Source of the DNA: UBA6168 sp964423205
Lineage (GTDB): Bacteria; Bacteroidota; Bacteroidia; Chitinophagales; Saprospiraceae
Length of the DNA stretch: 64,000 bases
Assembly: GCA_964423205.1 (NCBI GenBank)
Contig: CAYRDX010000012.1
Coordinates: forward strand, 16,264-80,263
Direction: 5' to 3'
Shown piece after piece: positions 18,654-28,193 of this stretch. The notes below the pieces were generated by a model. The model worked only from the letters and a program-made list of their open reading frames with translations. It made no database searches and had not been told where the DNA came from. The first letter of the stretch is position 1; each line of letters begins with the position of its first letter. The translations under genes and the position numbers were made by a program.

Positions 18654-19385
18654 TTAGAATCTGCTGTCGAGATAATAGGGCAGCATCGCCCTCCATGTCG
18701 GCCAGTCATGCCTCATATCCGGCCCCCAGACATCGAGTTCATGAGGTATGCCTTTAGAATGCAATACTTCCGAAAAGCGCCTGGATTCATCGGGTCTTTC
18801 GTAATCACCACTCCCGGTAAGGATATGTATATGCCTTTTTTGCCGTAACATCGGAAGGAAGTAGTTGTCGTCGAGGTTGGGCAGGTAAGCTATAGGTGAA
18901 TTAAAATAGACATCGTCATCATAATACCCATTGGTATAAACCTGCAAATCGTAAACTCCACTCATGGCAATTACGCCATCAATCAAATCGGGCCTTTTGA
19001 AAAACAGGTTGGCTGAATGCAATGCTCCCAACGAAGCTCCGGAAATAATAATCGGAGTATCCTCACTCGTTTTGTATTTGATAAAGGGAATTACTTCTTT
19101 ATAAACATAGGAGTTGAATTGCTGATGCCGTATTGACTTATGGCGGGGATGCATGTGGTTGTTCAGCCAGCTTTCTGCATTGATGCTGTTTATGGAAAAA
19201 ACTTTGACCTTGCCGGAATTGATTTGCTTAGCAATGGCGTCAATCATCAAAAAACGCTCGTATTCAAGATAGTCGGCTGCCGCTGTGGGTAATAGCAATA
19301 AGGCAAAACCAAAATGGCCGTAAATGGCAACTTCCATGTTTTTATTCAGAGAAGGGCTGTACCAGTTATGAATTTCTCTTTGCAT
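18654..19385 (-). CDS. Cytoplasmic putative esterase (alpha/beta hydrolase, esterase D-like)
   Basis: 243 residues without a signal peptide. The nucleophile elbow is IIISGASLGALHSANLFF (GxSxG) and a likely catalytic His is in MRHDWPTWRAMLPYYL at the C-terminal end; an acid is probably in GSGDYERPDE. This matches the putative-esterase family (esterase D/enterochelin esterase-like). Substrate unknown. It is the first gene of a leftward cluster esterase-fbp-pyrR-pyrB and has a good -7 box (TATCTTTG at 19459-19466) about 70 nt upstream. Confidence 0.85.
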   Translation of the reverse strand: MQREIHNWYSPSLNKNMEVAIYGHFGFALLLLPTAAADYLEYERFLMIDAIAKQINSGKVKVFSINSINAESWLNNHMHPRHKSIRHQQFNSYVYKEVIPFIKYKTSEDTPIIISGASLGALHSANLFFKRPDLIDGVIAMSGVYDLQVYTNGYYDDDVYFNSPIAYLPNLDDNYFLPMLRQKRHIHILTGSGDYERPDESRRFSEVLHSKGIPHELDVWGPDMRHDWPTWRAMLPYYLDSRF

Positions 19386-19458
19386 AGCGTGTTTTGATAA
19401 AAGTTATTCAGAGTTAGAATGCAATGTATCCCGGTTCGTTTGAAGCTTTCCGTAAGCT

Positions 19459-19466
19459 CAAAGATA
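19459..19466 (-). promoter_or_regulatory. Putative -7 box (TATCTTTG) for the esterase-fbp cluster
   Basis: Minus-strand TATCTTTG fits TAnnTTTG, 74 nt upstream of the esterase ATG. Confidence 0.5.
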
Positions 19467-19528
19467 TTTATGCCGTGGACCTAACCCAAACAAAATCCGA
19501 TTTTGGGTGTTGGCATTGAATCCATACC

Positions 19529-21373
19529 TTGACGAAATTTCCGCAAGATAAAGACGAATTGCCCAAAGAGAACTCTGTGAAACATCTTTTTTACCTGAAC
19601 AAATATTTGATAAAGTACAAAAAGCTCTTGCTTCTTGGGATACTTTTCATTTTCATTTCCAATTATTTCCTCTCCCTCCAACCCCAAATGATACGTCAGG
19701 CACTCGACCTGGTCATCGAAAATATTACACTGTACAAACTGTTCGACGGTTTTGATAATCAGGCATTGGTCTTCAAAAATCTCGGCAAGGTTTTGTTGTT
19801 TTTCGGAATACTCGTCGTGGTGTTGGCCATATTGATGGGTGCTTTTCTATACCTCGTCAGGCAGACCGTCATTGTGATGTCGAGGTTGATTGAATACGAC
19901 CTCCGAAAGGAGATTTTTTCTCATTATGAAAAACTGCATCTGGCATTTTACAAGCAAAACAGCACAGGCGACATGATGGCCCGGATTGTTGAGGATGTAT
20001 CCAAAGTCAGAATGTACCTCGGTCCGGCAATATTATACGGCATCAACCTCTTTTCACTGTTTACACTGGTCATTATTGCCATGCTCAACGTGAGTTGGAA
20101 GCTGACTCTTTTTTGCCTGGCACCACTGCCCGTTCTTTCCATCAGCATTTATTATGTTAGTCAGCTCATCAATCGGCAGAGTGAGCGCATTCAAAAGCAG
20201 TTGTCAAAATTACAGAGCATAGCCCAGGAGGTTTTTTCCGGTATCAGGGTTGTGAAATCCTATGTACAGGAAAAACCGATGGGATTGTTTTTCAAAAGTC
20301 AGAGCCAGGAATACATGGACAAGTCACTGGCACTCGCCCGGGTTGATGCCATGTTCTATCCATTGATGTTGGTTTTAATTGGGCTGAGTACGGTTATAAC
20401 TGTTTACGTCGGTGGCGTTCAGGTGGTAAAAGGTACGGTAACTACTGGTAACATTGCGGAGTTCATCATCTATGTGAATATGCTGACCTGGCCAGTTACC
20501 AGCCTCGGATGGATAAGTTCATTGATTCAGCAGGCTGCTGCCTCGCAAAAGCGCATCAATGAATTTCTCGCCATACAACCCGAAATAAAAAGTTCAACAG
20601 ATAAGGAAGAACCCATTCTGGGCCATATAGTCTTCGATAAGGTGAATTTCACTTACCCGCACACGGGCATCGAGGCACTGAAAAACATGAGTTTCGAGCT
20701 TTTACCGGGCCAAAAAATGGCTATTATCGGGCGCACGGGATCCGGTAAAAGCACAGTTGGTGACCTGATGCTTCGGCTGTACGACGTAACCGGGGGGCGC
20801 ATTTTACTTGACGGTAAGGATATACGGGAACACAGCTTGAGCAATCTGCGCAACAAGGTCGGTTATGTACCACAGGATGTATTCCTTTTCTCCGACACCA
20901 TTGCCAACAATCTCAGGTTTGGCAAACCCGAAGCTTCACAGGAAGAAATAGAATCTTTTGCCCACTATGCGTCTATTCACCACGAAATCTCCGAGCTTCC
21001 GGAAGGCTATCAGTCCATGGTAGGTGAGCGCGGTGTTACACTGTCCGGTGGGCAGAAACAGCGCATATCTATTGCCAGAGCTTTTATTAAGAAACCTGAC
21101 ATCATCATTCTCGATGACTGCCTCAGTGCCGTAGATACCAAAACGGAAAGGCGCATTCTGAGTTACTTGCAAGATACTATCGCCGATAAGACTGCCATCA
21201 TCATAACTCACCGCATTTATTCCCTCCTCGGTTTTGACAAAATCATAGTCCTGGATGACGGAAAAACAGCTGAAGCCGGCACTCACGAGGAGTTGATGCA
21301 AAATCAGGGCTATTACGCCGAATTGTTCCAACAGCAAAGTCTGGAAGAAGAGTTGGAGGAAAACAACGGCTAA
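19529..21373 (+). CDS. ABC exporter, fused membrane and ATPase domains (MdlA/LmrA-like)
   Basis: 614 residues. A six-helix exporter membrane domain (about residues 35-330) precedes a nucleotide-binding domain with Walker A IIGRTGSGKST (near 400), Q-loop VPQDVFLFSD, signature LSGGQKQRISIARAF, Walker B IIILDDCLSAVD and H-loop IITHRI. The residue after the Walker B Asp, normally the catalytic Glu, is Asp, as in MdlA-like half-transporters that work as heterodimers; no partner is adjacent. Start: the first possible codon after an in-frame stop is TTG at 19529, and the first ATG (residue 54) would remove transmembrane helix 1, so TTG is chosen. A CAAAATCCGATTTTG palindrome lies just upstream. Substrate unknown. 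Confidence 0.9.
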   Translation: MTKFPQDKDELPKENSVKHLFYLNKYLIKYKKLLLLGILFIFISNYFLSLQPQMIRQALDLVIENITLYKLFDGFDNQALVFKNLGKVLLFFGILVVVLAILMGAFLYLVRQTVIVMSRLIEYDLRKEIFSHYEKLHLAFYKQNSTGDMMARIVEDVSKVRMYLGPAILYGINLFSLFTLVIIAMLNVSWKLTLFCLAPLPVLSISIYYVSQLINRQSERIQKQLSKLQSIAQEVFSGIRVVKSYVQEKPMGLFFKSQSQEYMDKSLALARVDAMFYPLMLVLIGLSTVITVYVGGVQVVKGTVTTGNIAEFIIYVNMLTWPVTSLGWISSLIQQAAASQKRINEFLAIQPEIKSSTDKEEPILGHIVFDKVNFTYPHTGIEALKNMSFELLPGQKMAIIGRTGSGKSTVGDLMLRLYDVTGGRILLDGKDIREHSLSNLRNKVGYVPQDVFLFSDTIANNLRFGKPEASQEEIESFAHYASIHHEISELPEGYQSMVGERGVTLSGGQKQRISIARAFIKKPDIIILDDCLSAVDTKTERRILSYLQDTIADKTAIIITHRIYSLLGFDKIIVLDDGKTAEAGTHEELMQNQGYYAELFQQQSLEEELEENNG

Positions 21374-21469
21374 GTGGAATGGGTTACCCGGACTTCACCT
21401 CCATTTGCAAGGGTTACAGAAGAAATCTGAGTTTTCTGGAAGCTTATTTTTATTATTCAGGCAATTGGC

Positions 21470-21477
21470 TACATTTG
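21470..21477 (+). promoter_or_regulatory. Putative -7 box (TACATTTG) for the PUR-type protein
   Basis: TACATTTG fits TAnnTTTG, with a T-rich stretch roughly 23 nt upstream as a possible -33 element; leader about 55 nt. Confidence 0.5.
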
Positions 21478-21539
21478 TCATAATGTAAACTGCCTCTCGA
21501 CAAGGTTACTGCGTATTCGGGGGGAACTCACACTTAAAA

Positions 21540-21950
21540 TTGCCAATTACAGTGGACAAAGAAAGAAGATTTGAGAGTGTGTACTCGAAAAAGGTAAGGG
21601 CTGGGAAACGAAGGACTTATTTTTTTGATGTACGGCGTACAAAAGGTGACGATTACTATCTGACCCTAACGGAAAGCACCAAGAAACTTCATAACAACCA
21701 CTACGAAAGACACAAAATCTTTCTGTACAAAGAGGATTTCAACCGTTTTTTGTCGAGCCTGGAAGAAGTTATCTCTCACATTAAGACGGAGTTGATGCCT
21801 GGTTTTGATTATGAGGAATTCGACCGCCGTCAGGAAGAGTGGGAAGCACGAAATTCTGAGGAAGGTTTTGATGATGAAGAGAAGACAGAAAGACAAACTT
21901 CAGGTCAGAATAAGACAGCCAGTGAAGTTGAAGATGACATGTCCTGGTAA
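21540..21950 (+). CDS. PUR-alpha-like nucleic-acid-binding protein (DUF3276)
   Basis: 136 residues with the DUF3276/PUR core: KKVRAGKRRTYFFDVRRTKG, DDYYLTLTESTKK and HKIFLYKEDFNRFLSSLEEV, followed by a charged, probably disordered acidic tail ending in VEDDMSW. PUR-fold proteins bind single-stranded DNA or RNA; this small single-domain form is characteristic of Bacteroidota. The frame opens with TTG at 21540, and a GTG four codons later (21552) is an equally plausible start; there is no ATG before the conserved core. It has its own promoter and is followed by a convergent pair of genes. Confidence 0.87.
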   Translation: MPITVDKERRFESVYSKKVRAGKRRTYFFDVRRTKGDDYYLTLTESTKKLHNNHYERHKIFLYKEDFNRFLSSLEEVISHIKTELMPGFDYEEFDRRQEEWEARNSEEGFDDEEKTERQTSGQNKTASEVEDDMSW

Positions 21951-21976
21951 CGTAATGTGAAATCTACTTTTGTTTG

Positions 21977-22483
21977 TCATTGAATTTTACCCCTCAAACC
22001 CAATTCCACTACTTCGAGGTTTTCAATTTTACCTGCTTTTATTGTAAAGCGGACGAGAGTCCTGACTTTGTGAAAGCCTTCTTTCCCACAAGCCCCCGGA
22101 TTGATATGAAGCAAGTGCAGGTTACTGTCCGGAATCACTTTTAGAATGTGGGAATGCCCACAAATAAACAGCCCCGGAGGATTGGCAGTGAGCATTTGCC
22201 GGATTCTGGGAGCATATTTACCCGGGTAGCCGCCAATATGTGTCATCAAAACCTGGAGACCTTCATATTCAAAACGCAGGTGTTCCGGATACATTTGCCG
22301 GATTGGATAGCCATCAATATTGCCGTAAACAGCACGTAAAGGTTTAAGTGCCTGCAATTGGCCGACAACTTCGACACTTCCGATATCCCCCGCATGCCAG
22401 ATTTCATCACATTCAGCCAGACTGGTAAGGATGCCTTCGTCCATGTGGCTATGCGTGTCCGATAAGAGCCCTATTCTGATCAT
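21977..22483 (-). CDS. YfcE/MJ0936-type metallophosphoesterase
   Basis: 168 residues with all binuclear metal motifs of the small calcineurin-like family: GLLSDTHSH, WHAGDIGS, AVYGNIDG, MTHIGGYPG and FICGHSHILK. Members hydrolyse phosphodiesters such as bis-pNPP or cyclic nucleotides in vitro; the physiological substrate is unknown. The start overlaps the stop of the upstream HU/SPOR gene by 4 nt, so the two are translationally coupled. Confidence 0.92.
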   Translation of the reverse strand: MIRIGLLSDTHSHMDEGILTSLAECDEIWHAGDIGSVEVVGQLQALKPLRAVYGNIDGYPIRQMYPEHLRFEYEGLQVLMTHIGGYPGKYAPRIRQMLTANPPGLFICGHSHILKVIPDSNLHLLHINPGACGKEGFHKVRTLVRFTIKAGKIENLEVVELGLRGKIQ

Positions 22484-23496
22484 CCTTCGTTTTCTTCTTC
22501 GCCAAATACTACAGGACCGGCATCATATTTACGCCCCAGATCATTAATCAGTTTTTCCACTTCACTTCTTTCACTGTAACTGTATTTCACACCAACCCGG
22601 AACAGTGGACCTACTTTGATAGTTTCTGGTGTGTAACCATCTTTTCCTAGTTTGTCGGAGAATTTTCTGGCATTGGCCTCTACTCCAAAGCTGTGTATGA
22701 TGACGATGCATTCTTTTAGTGTATTGGCAGGTTTTTGTTCAGAGCCTGCTACTGAAGATTGTGCGGGAACAGTAGCAGCAGCTTCCGTTTCGAAACCTGG
22801 TGTTGCTATTTCTTCTGCCGCCTGTACTTGTGTTTGTTCCTGCTTAGGAGGTTCATTTTTAGCTGTTTGAGATGATTCTGGTTGCAAAATATACCACACC
22901 GTAAATGCCAGCAAGATAGCCGCACTCACTATCACCCAGGGCGCCCATTTACCAAAGCTAAACCCACCCTTACGATTTTCGAGGGCATTTTCCTGGACTT
23001 GTGCCGCTACGACTTCCGTATGTGTTGGTTTTTCTGATAACGTTGGTGTTTTAAATCCAGCTTTATCTGTCTCCTTCCTGGGGGTATCGAGTTGAACCTC
23101 TGGCAAGCCAAACGAATCTGGATTGAAGTTGACATCATCTGGCAGAAAGCGAATGTTTTTCTCGTGGTCAGTATAAAATCTGCCGACTTTGGGAAGTAGC
23201 ACGATATCGCGCTGTTCTAAAGAAGTCTTGGTCTCTTTTAAGAAATTCTCTAATGCAGTCTCCGCCTGGATGGCCGTAATTTGATACTGGTTTTGTAAAA
23301 AGTGGGTGAGCACTCCATCATTGAGTACTCTGTTCGGGTTGAATTCAAGGCGTCTGGAAGGCGGTGAAATGATGCCTTTTACATAATCGACTGCGGCTGA
23401 TTGATGAAAACTACTGAGTTCGCCTAAACCGGGTATGATAACTGCGCCTTTGTCCAGTAAAACTTCAGCAATGGCGCTGGAGATATCTATTTTCAT
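22480..23496 (-). CDS. Membrane protein with HU-fold (CCDC81-like) domains and a SPOR domain
   Basis: 338 residues in three parts. Residues 1 to about 130 resemble the paired prokaryotic CCDC81-like HU domains of Bacteroidota (MKIDISSAIAEVLLDKGAVIIPGLGEL; DIVLLPKVGRFYTDHEKNI). One transmembrane helix follows a disordered stretch (WVIVSAAILLAFTVWYIL, near residue 185), then a Gln/Glu/Ala-rich linker and a C-terminal SPOR domain (KECIVIIHSFGVEANARKFS to YDAGPVVF). SPOR domains bind denuded peptidoglycan at division sites, so the protein may link the cytoplasmic face to septal wall; DNA binding is inferred only from fold similarity. First gene of a two-gene unit with the phosphoesterase; the leader contains a strong hairpin. 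Confidence 0.85.
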   Translation of the reverse strand: MKIDISSAIAEVLLDKGAVIIPGLGELSSFHQSAAVDYVKGIISPPSRRLEFNPNRVLNDGVLTHFLQNQYQITAIQAETALENFLKETKTSLEQRDIVLLPKVGRFYTDHEKNIRFLPDDVNFNPDSFGLPEVQLDTPRKETDKAGFKTPTLSEKPTHTEVVAAQVQENALENRKGGFSFGKWAPWVIVSAAILLAFTVWYILQPESSQTAKNEPPKQEQTQVQAAEEIATPGFETEAAATVPAQSSVAGSEQKPANTLKECIVIIHSFGVEANARKFSDKLGKDGYTPETIKVGPLFRVGVKYSYSERSEVEKLINDLGRKYDAGPVVFGEEENEG

Positions 23497-23541
23497 CTGT
23501 TTATTTTTTGTTGATTTCAGAGGTACGGATGGAATTTACCA

Positions 23542-23587
23542 TGATTGAATTATCATTGCCCTTTGTGGTTGAGTGATAATTCAATCA
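23542..23587. repeat. 14-bp perfect inverted repeat in the HU/SPOR gene leader
   Basis: TGATTGAATTATCA (23542-23555) and its exact complement TGATAATTCAATCA (23574-23587) are separated by 18 nt. With the -7 box at 23618 the stem would lie in the 5' leader of the minus-strand mRNA. AT-rich and without a T tract, so not an ordinary terminator. Confidence 0.85.
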
Positions 23588-23617
23588 CGGACGTTTCATG
23601 GTTTTCTAAAATTTTAC

Positions 23618-23625
23618 CAAAGGTA
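23618..23625 (-). promoter_or_regulatory. Putative -7 box (TACCTTTG) for the HU/SPOR operon
   Basis: Minus-strand TACCTTTG fits TAnnTTTG; predicted leader about 115 nt. Confidence 0.5.
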
Positions 23626-23806
23626 GAAACAATCGCACGATTTATAAAAAATCCTAATCTCCTGCCTCCCCCAGAAAGAAGCAGCGGTACTAAATACTTT
23701 CAATAGTATGGGGTTATGGAATTAAAATCATTTCCCTTTTATGTAAAAGCTGTTAATTTTCCGCCAGGACATGATACGGAGATTACTACCCTGAATACAT
23801 TGACTT

Positions 23807-25537
23807 ATGAGGAAGTACATTTTGATGCTCATTACCCTTTTGGCTTTTATTGCCAATATGGTGGCACAAAGGGATTATTACAGAAATTTTTCCTTTACTT
23901 ACGCCGATTCACTGCGTGGTTCCCTGCGACCGGAGCGCACCTGCTTTGACGTGACCTATTATGACCTAAACCTCAACATAGATATACCCAAACAATTCAT
24001 CAGAGGATTTGTAGATGTCCACTTCAATGTTGTGGAGGATTTCAACGTCATGCAGTTGGACCTTTTCAGGAACATGAAAATAGTGGAGGTCATCTTTTAT
24101 GAACAACCTGTAACCTACCGCAGGATTTATGATGCATTTTTTGTCCATCTGCCTATAAAATTAACCGCAGGTTCACAGGCTTATGTCCGGGTTGTTTTTG
24201 AAGGATTTCCCCAAACTGCCAAAAATGCACCATGGGATGGAGGATTTGTATGGTCAAAAGACCTCATGGGTAATCCGTGGGTTGGTGTTGCCTGCGAGGG
24301 TACTGGTGCCAGCCTCTGGTGGCCTAATAAAGACCATTTATCCGATGAGCCGGACAGCGTTTCAATAAAAGTAATTATCCCCGATGGACTCTCAGTGGTT
24401 GCCAATGGCAATCTGCGCAAAGCGGAAAGCCAGGGCAATGGATACACCCTTCATGACTGGTTTGTTTCCTATCCGATAAACAATTACAACGTAACCGTCA
24501 ACATTGGCAAATACACCAACCTGAAGGATACATACATTGCAAAGGACGGGGATTCCCTGGCCATTGACTATTATGTTCTCGACTACAATACGGAAAAGGC
24601 CAAAGCTCATTTTGCCCAAGTCAAGCCCATGCTTGCCTGTTTCGAAAAGTATTTTGGCAAATATCCCTTCTGGAATGATGGATATGCGTTGGTAGAAACA
24701 CCCTATTTGGGTATGGAACATCAGAGCGCTTTAGCCTACGGCAACGAATACAACCGGGGTTACCTCGGCGGCATGATTCCCCGCGACATGAACTGGGACT
24801 ACATCATCGTTCATGAGAGTGCTCACGAATATTTTGGCAACGCCGTCAGTGTTAGAGACCATGGTGAAATCTGGCTCCATGAGTCGCTGACTACCTATAT
24901 GGAGGCGCTCTATGTGGAGTGTACTTTTGGTTATGCAGATGCTGTGCGCTATCTGGAAAGCCAAAAACCTTTTATCCGCAACCTTGACCCGATAAACGGC
25001 CCTCGGGATGTCAATTGGGACAATTACAGCGGCAACGACCATTATTTCAAAGGAGCCCAGATGATTCACACGCTGCGCAATGGCCTGGATGATGATGAGC
25101 TGTTTTTCGGAATCCTGAGAGGATTTTATGAACAGTATAAGTACAAGGTTTGTCAAACGGAAGACTTCATCACTTATGTAAAAGAGAACAGCAATAAAGA
25201 CCTCACTGGATTTTTCGAACAGTATTTGTGGCACCCCAACTATCCCAGGTTCGATTATGAACTCAGACAGAAGGACAAGGATTTGAAAGTCGCCTTTCGT
25301 TGGGTTGCCGATGTGTCCGAATTTGGGATGCCAATAAAAATTGGAAAATCAGGTGACTACCGTTTGGTTTATCCGCAGGTTGGCAAAATAAAAGAGATTA
25401 CCCTTAAGGACCTCACCAAGTCAGAGTTTATGGTCGCTACGGAACTCTTCTATGTCCGTAAAAAGGAAGCCAAAGGGTTATTCGGCAGGAAGGGTTTGTT
25501 CAGAAAAAAGGTAAAAGAAGAAGATTCGGAATTATGA
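23807..25537 (+). CDS. Exported M1-family aminopeptidase
   Basis: 576 residues with a signal peptide (MRKYILMLITLLAFIANMVAQ). The N-terminal beta domain leads into the exopeptidase-type motif GMEHQSALAYGNEYN (equivalent to GAMEN) and the zinc site HESAHEYFGN (near residue 336) with the third ligand in WLHESLTTYMEAL. It is shorter than PepN-type enzymes (about 870 residues), ending soon after the catalytic domain in a basic tail (GRKGLFRKKVKEEDSEL), so the C-terminal helical domain is reduced. Predicted to remove N-terminal residues from peptides in the periplasm. No clear TAnnTTTG box was found upstream; it is divergent from the HU/SPOR operon. Confidence 0.9.
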   Translation: MRKYILMLITLLAFIANMVAQRDYYRNFSFTYADSLRGSLRPERTCFDVTYYDLNLNIDIPKQFIRGFVDVHFNVVEDFNVMQLDLFRNMKIVEVIFYEQPVTYRRIYDAFFVHLPIKLTAGSQAYVRVVFEGFPQTAKNAPWDGGFVWSKDLMGNPWVGVACEGTGASLWWPNKDHLSDEPDSVSIKVIIPDGLSVVANGNLRKAESQGNGYTLHDWFVSYPINNYNVTVNIGKYTNLKDTYIAKDGDSLAIDYYVLDYNTEKAKAHFAQVKPMLACFEKYFGKYPFWNDGYALVETPYLGMEHQSALAYGNEYNRGYLGGMIPRDMNWDYIIVHESAHEYFGNAVSVRDHGEIWLHESLTTYMEALYVECTFGYADAVRYLESQKPFIRNLDPINGPRDVNWDNYSGNDHYFKGAQMIHTLRNGLDDDELFFGILRGFYEQYKYKVCQTEDFITYVKENSNKDLTGFFEQYLWHPNYPRFDYELRQKDKDLKVAFRWVADVSEFGMPIKIGKSGDYRLVYPQVGKIKEITLKDLTKSEFMVATELFYVRKKEAKGLFGRKGLFRKKVKEEDSEL

Positions 25538-25614
25538 AAGCACCAGCCTCCTGAGGGGCAAGAGTTTTTATTCTTGACTTGTCTTGTGTAAGCTCCGGTT
25601 CAGTAGTTCTTTCC

Positions 25615-26271
25615 TTATTTATTGTTGGCATTTCCAGATAAAACCGAATTTGATGTTTTGGCTATTTCTGAATTACCAAGTGATGCTAAAGGTGTGGTAT
25701 TCACCTGTACAGAGACAGAAGCAGGTTTTTCCTTTTCCAACACTTTGTAAATGCCGGTATAACTCAGGTACTGAACTGGTGAAACGCCAAAATCAATTGC
25801 GTTGAGCTCCGTCAGGGCGAGCGTTCCAAGCGAATTCATTTTCCCAACATAAGGGTCGTTTTCATTATCCGCCAACCGCGGACTCTTATCATGGCCGCCA
25901 TCCATCCGGAAAGTAAACAGGAGTGTTTCGTGTCGATCATGATAAAAAATCTGGGGTTGATCCTGTGTGAAGTGAATGGTGTAATAAGACTGATAAGGTG
26001 CTTCCTTTGGTCCCCTGACAGCAGAACCCAAAGTCCAGCCACCTGAGTTTGCCACCAGATCAGTTATCCAGCCCTCCAATGGGGTAATAAGGGTAACCTT
26101 GGCGAAACCAGTTACCGTTCTGGCAGAAGGGCTAAGACCATCGACTGGTTTTACAAAAACTCCCCAGGTTTGGTTTTGGTCTATTGATTTTACCGCAAGT
26201 TGTAGTTGGGCTGTAAGTTGGGTCGCAAAAATGACGCATACCCAAAAGGCAGGCAAAAATTGTTTGTTCAT
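25615..26271 (-). CDS. Exported protein of unknown function
   Basis: 218 residues with a signal peptide (MNKQFLPAFWVCVIFATQLTAQ). The mature part looks like a single beta-sandwich (WGVFVKPVDGLSPSARTV, GWTLGSAVRGP, ETLLFTFRMDGG) and contains ENDPYVGKMNSLGT, reminiscent of cohesin-like surface modules seen in Saprospiria proteins; that similarity is from memory and weak. The last 40 residues are Ser/Asn-rich and low in complexity. No sorting domain is recognisable. It is convergent with the M1 peptidase gene. Confidence 0.65.
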   Translation of the reverse strand: MNKQFLPAFWVCVIFATQLTAQLQLAVKSIDQNQTWGVFVKPVDGLSPSARTVTGFAKVTLITPLEGWITDLVANSGGWTLGSAVRGPKEAPYQSYYTIHFTQDQPQIFYHDRHETLLFTFRMDGGHDKSPRLADNENDPYVGKMNSLGTLALTELNAIDFGVSPVQYLSYTGIYKVLEKEKPASVSVQVNTTPLASLGNSEIAKTSNSVLSGNANNK

Positions 26272-26485
26272 TTGTGATAGTGTTTATCTTGTCGTTCGAG
26301 AGGGGTGGAGCGGAGGGAAAGCATTGTTAAACGGCAAGTAGTGTGCCACAATGCTGTCTTACAGTAATTTATACTTTGGTAGGGTGACCTGGCACCGCTT
26401 GAATCAATACAGATTAAATCAACTTTTCATCTCATCATGCCTTATAAAACGCCATATCCACGGTGTGAGGCAAAAACTCACTTCT

Positions 26486-28183
26486 ATGCGTTCCATTTTC
26501 TTTATTGCACTTTCCTTTTGGTTGATATCATGTCAGAAAGAACAATCCGCCGATACTATCCTGATAAATGGCAACATCTACACTGTGGATGAATCTAATC
26601 CACTCGTTACAGCAGTAGCCATCAAAGATGGGAACATCTTCCAGGTAGGCTCCGACGAGGATATTCAAAAACTAAAAGGCACCCAAACCGAAGTGATAGA
26701 TCTCGAAGGGCAGTTTGTCATGCCTGCCTTCATCGAAGGTCACGGGCACTTTTCGGGAATGGGATACAGCCTTATCGACCTGAATTTCCTGAAAGCCAAA
26801 AACTGGAATGAAATCGTCAACGCCGTAGCTGAGCGCACCAAAACTGCCAAGCCGGGCGAATGGATTATTGGTCGGGGATGGCACCAGGAAAAATGGGACG
26901 AGGTGTTGGAGCGCCATGTGCAGGGTTACCCCTATCACGACCATCTCAGCGAGCTCACTCCCAATAACCCTGTACTCTTACGACATGCCAGTGGTCACGG
27001 CCTTTTTGCCAATAAAGCCGCCATGGACGCAGCCGGCATAACCAAAGAAACACCCGACCCGGCAGGTGGTCACATCGTGCGTGACCCTTCCGGCGAAGCC
27101 ATTGGTGTCTTTGAAGAACGGGCCATGTATGCTATCAATAAAGTTCATCAGGAGTACCTGGCAACTTTATCAAAAGAAGAACAAATGGAGCGTTGGTACA
27201 AAGGTATTGAGCTGGCGCAACAGGAATGCCTGCGCAACGGCATAGCCTCTTTCCAGGATGCGGGCTCTTCTTTTGATGAAATAGACCGATACAAAAAAAT
27301 GGCTGAAGAGGGAAAACTGCAGGTCCGCCTATGGGCTATGCTGCGTCACTCCTCAGAGGCTATGAAAGGCAAACTGGGCAGCTTCCCAATTGTGGATGCC
27401 GGCAACAAACACTTTACCTGCCGGGCCATCAAAACGGAACTCGACGGCGCACTTGGTGCTTATGGTGCCTGGATGTTGGCACCCTACAACGACAAATCCG
27501 GTTTTGTTGGTCAAAACACCACACAGGTAGAGGAAGTGAAGGCCATTGCGGCCATCGCCAAAGATGCCGGTATGCAATTGTGCATCCACGCTATCGGCGA
27601 CCGCGCCAACAGGGAAGTGCTAAACATCATGGAAGAACTAAAGGTGCCCAAAGACCTGCGTTGGCGCAGCGAGCATGCCCAACACATCGACCCGGCCGAC
27701 ATCCGCCGCTTCGCTGAACTGGGATTGATAGCAGCCATGCAGGGCATTCATTGCACCTCCGATGCACCATTTGTGGTGAAACGCCTCGGTGAAGAGCGAG
27801 CCCGAACAGGGGCTTATGCCTGGCGTAGCCTGCTCGATGCCGGAGCCGTTGTCACCAATGGCACCGATGTGCCTGTAGAGGATATTTCCGCTATTGAAAG
27901 TTATTATGCATCCGTGACCCGTAAGCGCCATCAGCAAACCAACACGGGACTGGAATTCTTCCCCGAACAAAAAATGACCCGTGCAGAAGGAATCTATTCC
28001 TACACCATGGCCAACGCCTACGCAGCCTTTGAAGAAAAATGGAAGGGCTCCATCACTCCTGGCAAAGTAGCCGACCTGGTGGTCTTATCCAAAGACCTCA
28101 TCAATTGCAGCGATGACGAAATCCTGCAAACAGAGATACTGAAGACGATGGTTGGGGGGAAGTTTTTGTATGAGAAGAAGTGA
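26486..28183 (+). CDS. YtcJ-like amidohydrolase lipoprotein
   Basis: 565 residues from the chosen ATG, which begins a lipoprotein signal peptide (MRSIFFIALSFWLISC, lipobox LISC); the frame extends 45 codons upstream without signal features. The amidohydrolase features are intact: DLEGQFVMPAFIEGHGHFSG (HxH metal motif), the later His in LCIHAIGDRANRE, and the catalytic Asp in TNGTDVPVEDISA, ending with the small beta domain GSITPGKVADLVVL. YtcJ/NfdA-type enzymes hydrolyse N-formyl or amide substrates; the actual substrate is unknown. In contrast to the degenerate relative at 5345-6631, this one should be active, at the outer membrane or periplasmic face. Confidence 0.9.
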   Translation: MRSIFFIALSFWLISCQKEQSADTILINGNIYTVDESNPLVTAVAIKDGNIFQVGSDEDIQKLKGTQTEVIDLEGQFVMPAFIEGHGHFSGMGYSLIDLNFLKAKNWNEIVNAVAERTKTAKPGEWIIGRGWHQEKWDEVLERHVQGYPYHDHLSELTPNNPVLLRHASGHGLFANKAAMDAAGITKETPDPAGGHIVRDPSGEAIGVFEERAMYAINKVHQEYLATLSKEEQMERWYKGIELAQQECLRNGIASFQDAGSSFDEIDRYKKMAEEGKLQVRLWAMLRHSSEAMKGKLGSFPIVDAGNKHFTCRAIKTELDGALGAYGAWMLAPYNDKSGFVGQNTTQVEEVKAIAAIAKDAGMQLCIHAIGDRANREVLNIMEELKVPKDLRWRSEHAQHIDPADIRRFAELGLIAAMQGIHCTSDAPFVVKRLGEERARTGAYAWRSLLDAGAVVTNGTDVPVEDISAIESYYASVTRKRHQQTNTGLEFFPEQKMTRAEGIYSYTMANAYAAFEEKWKGSITPGKVADLVVLSKDLINCSDDEILQTEILKTMVGGKFLYEKK

Positions 28184-28193
28184 GGGTGGAGGA

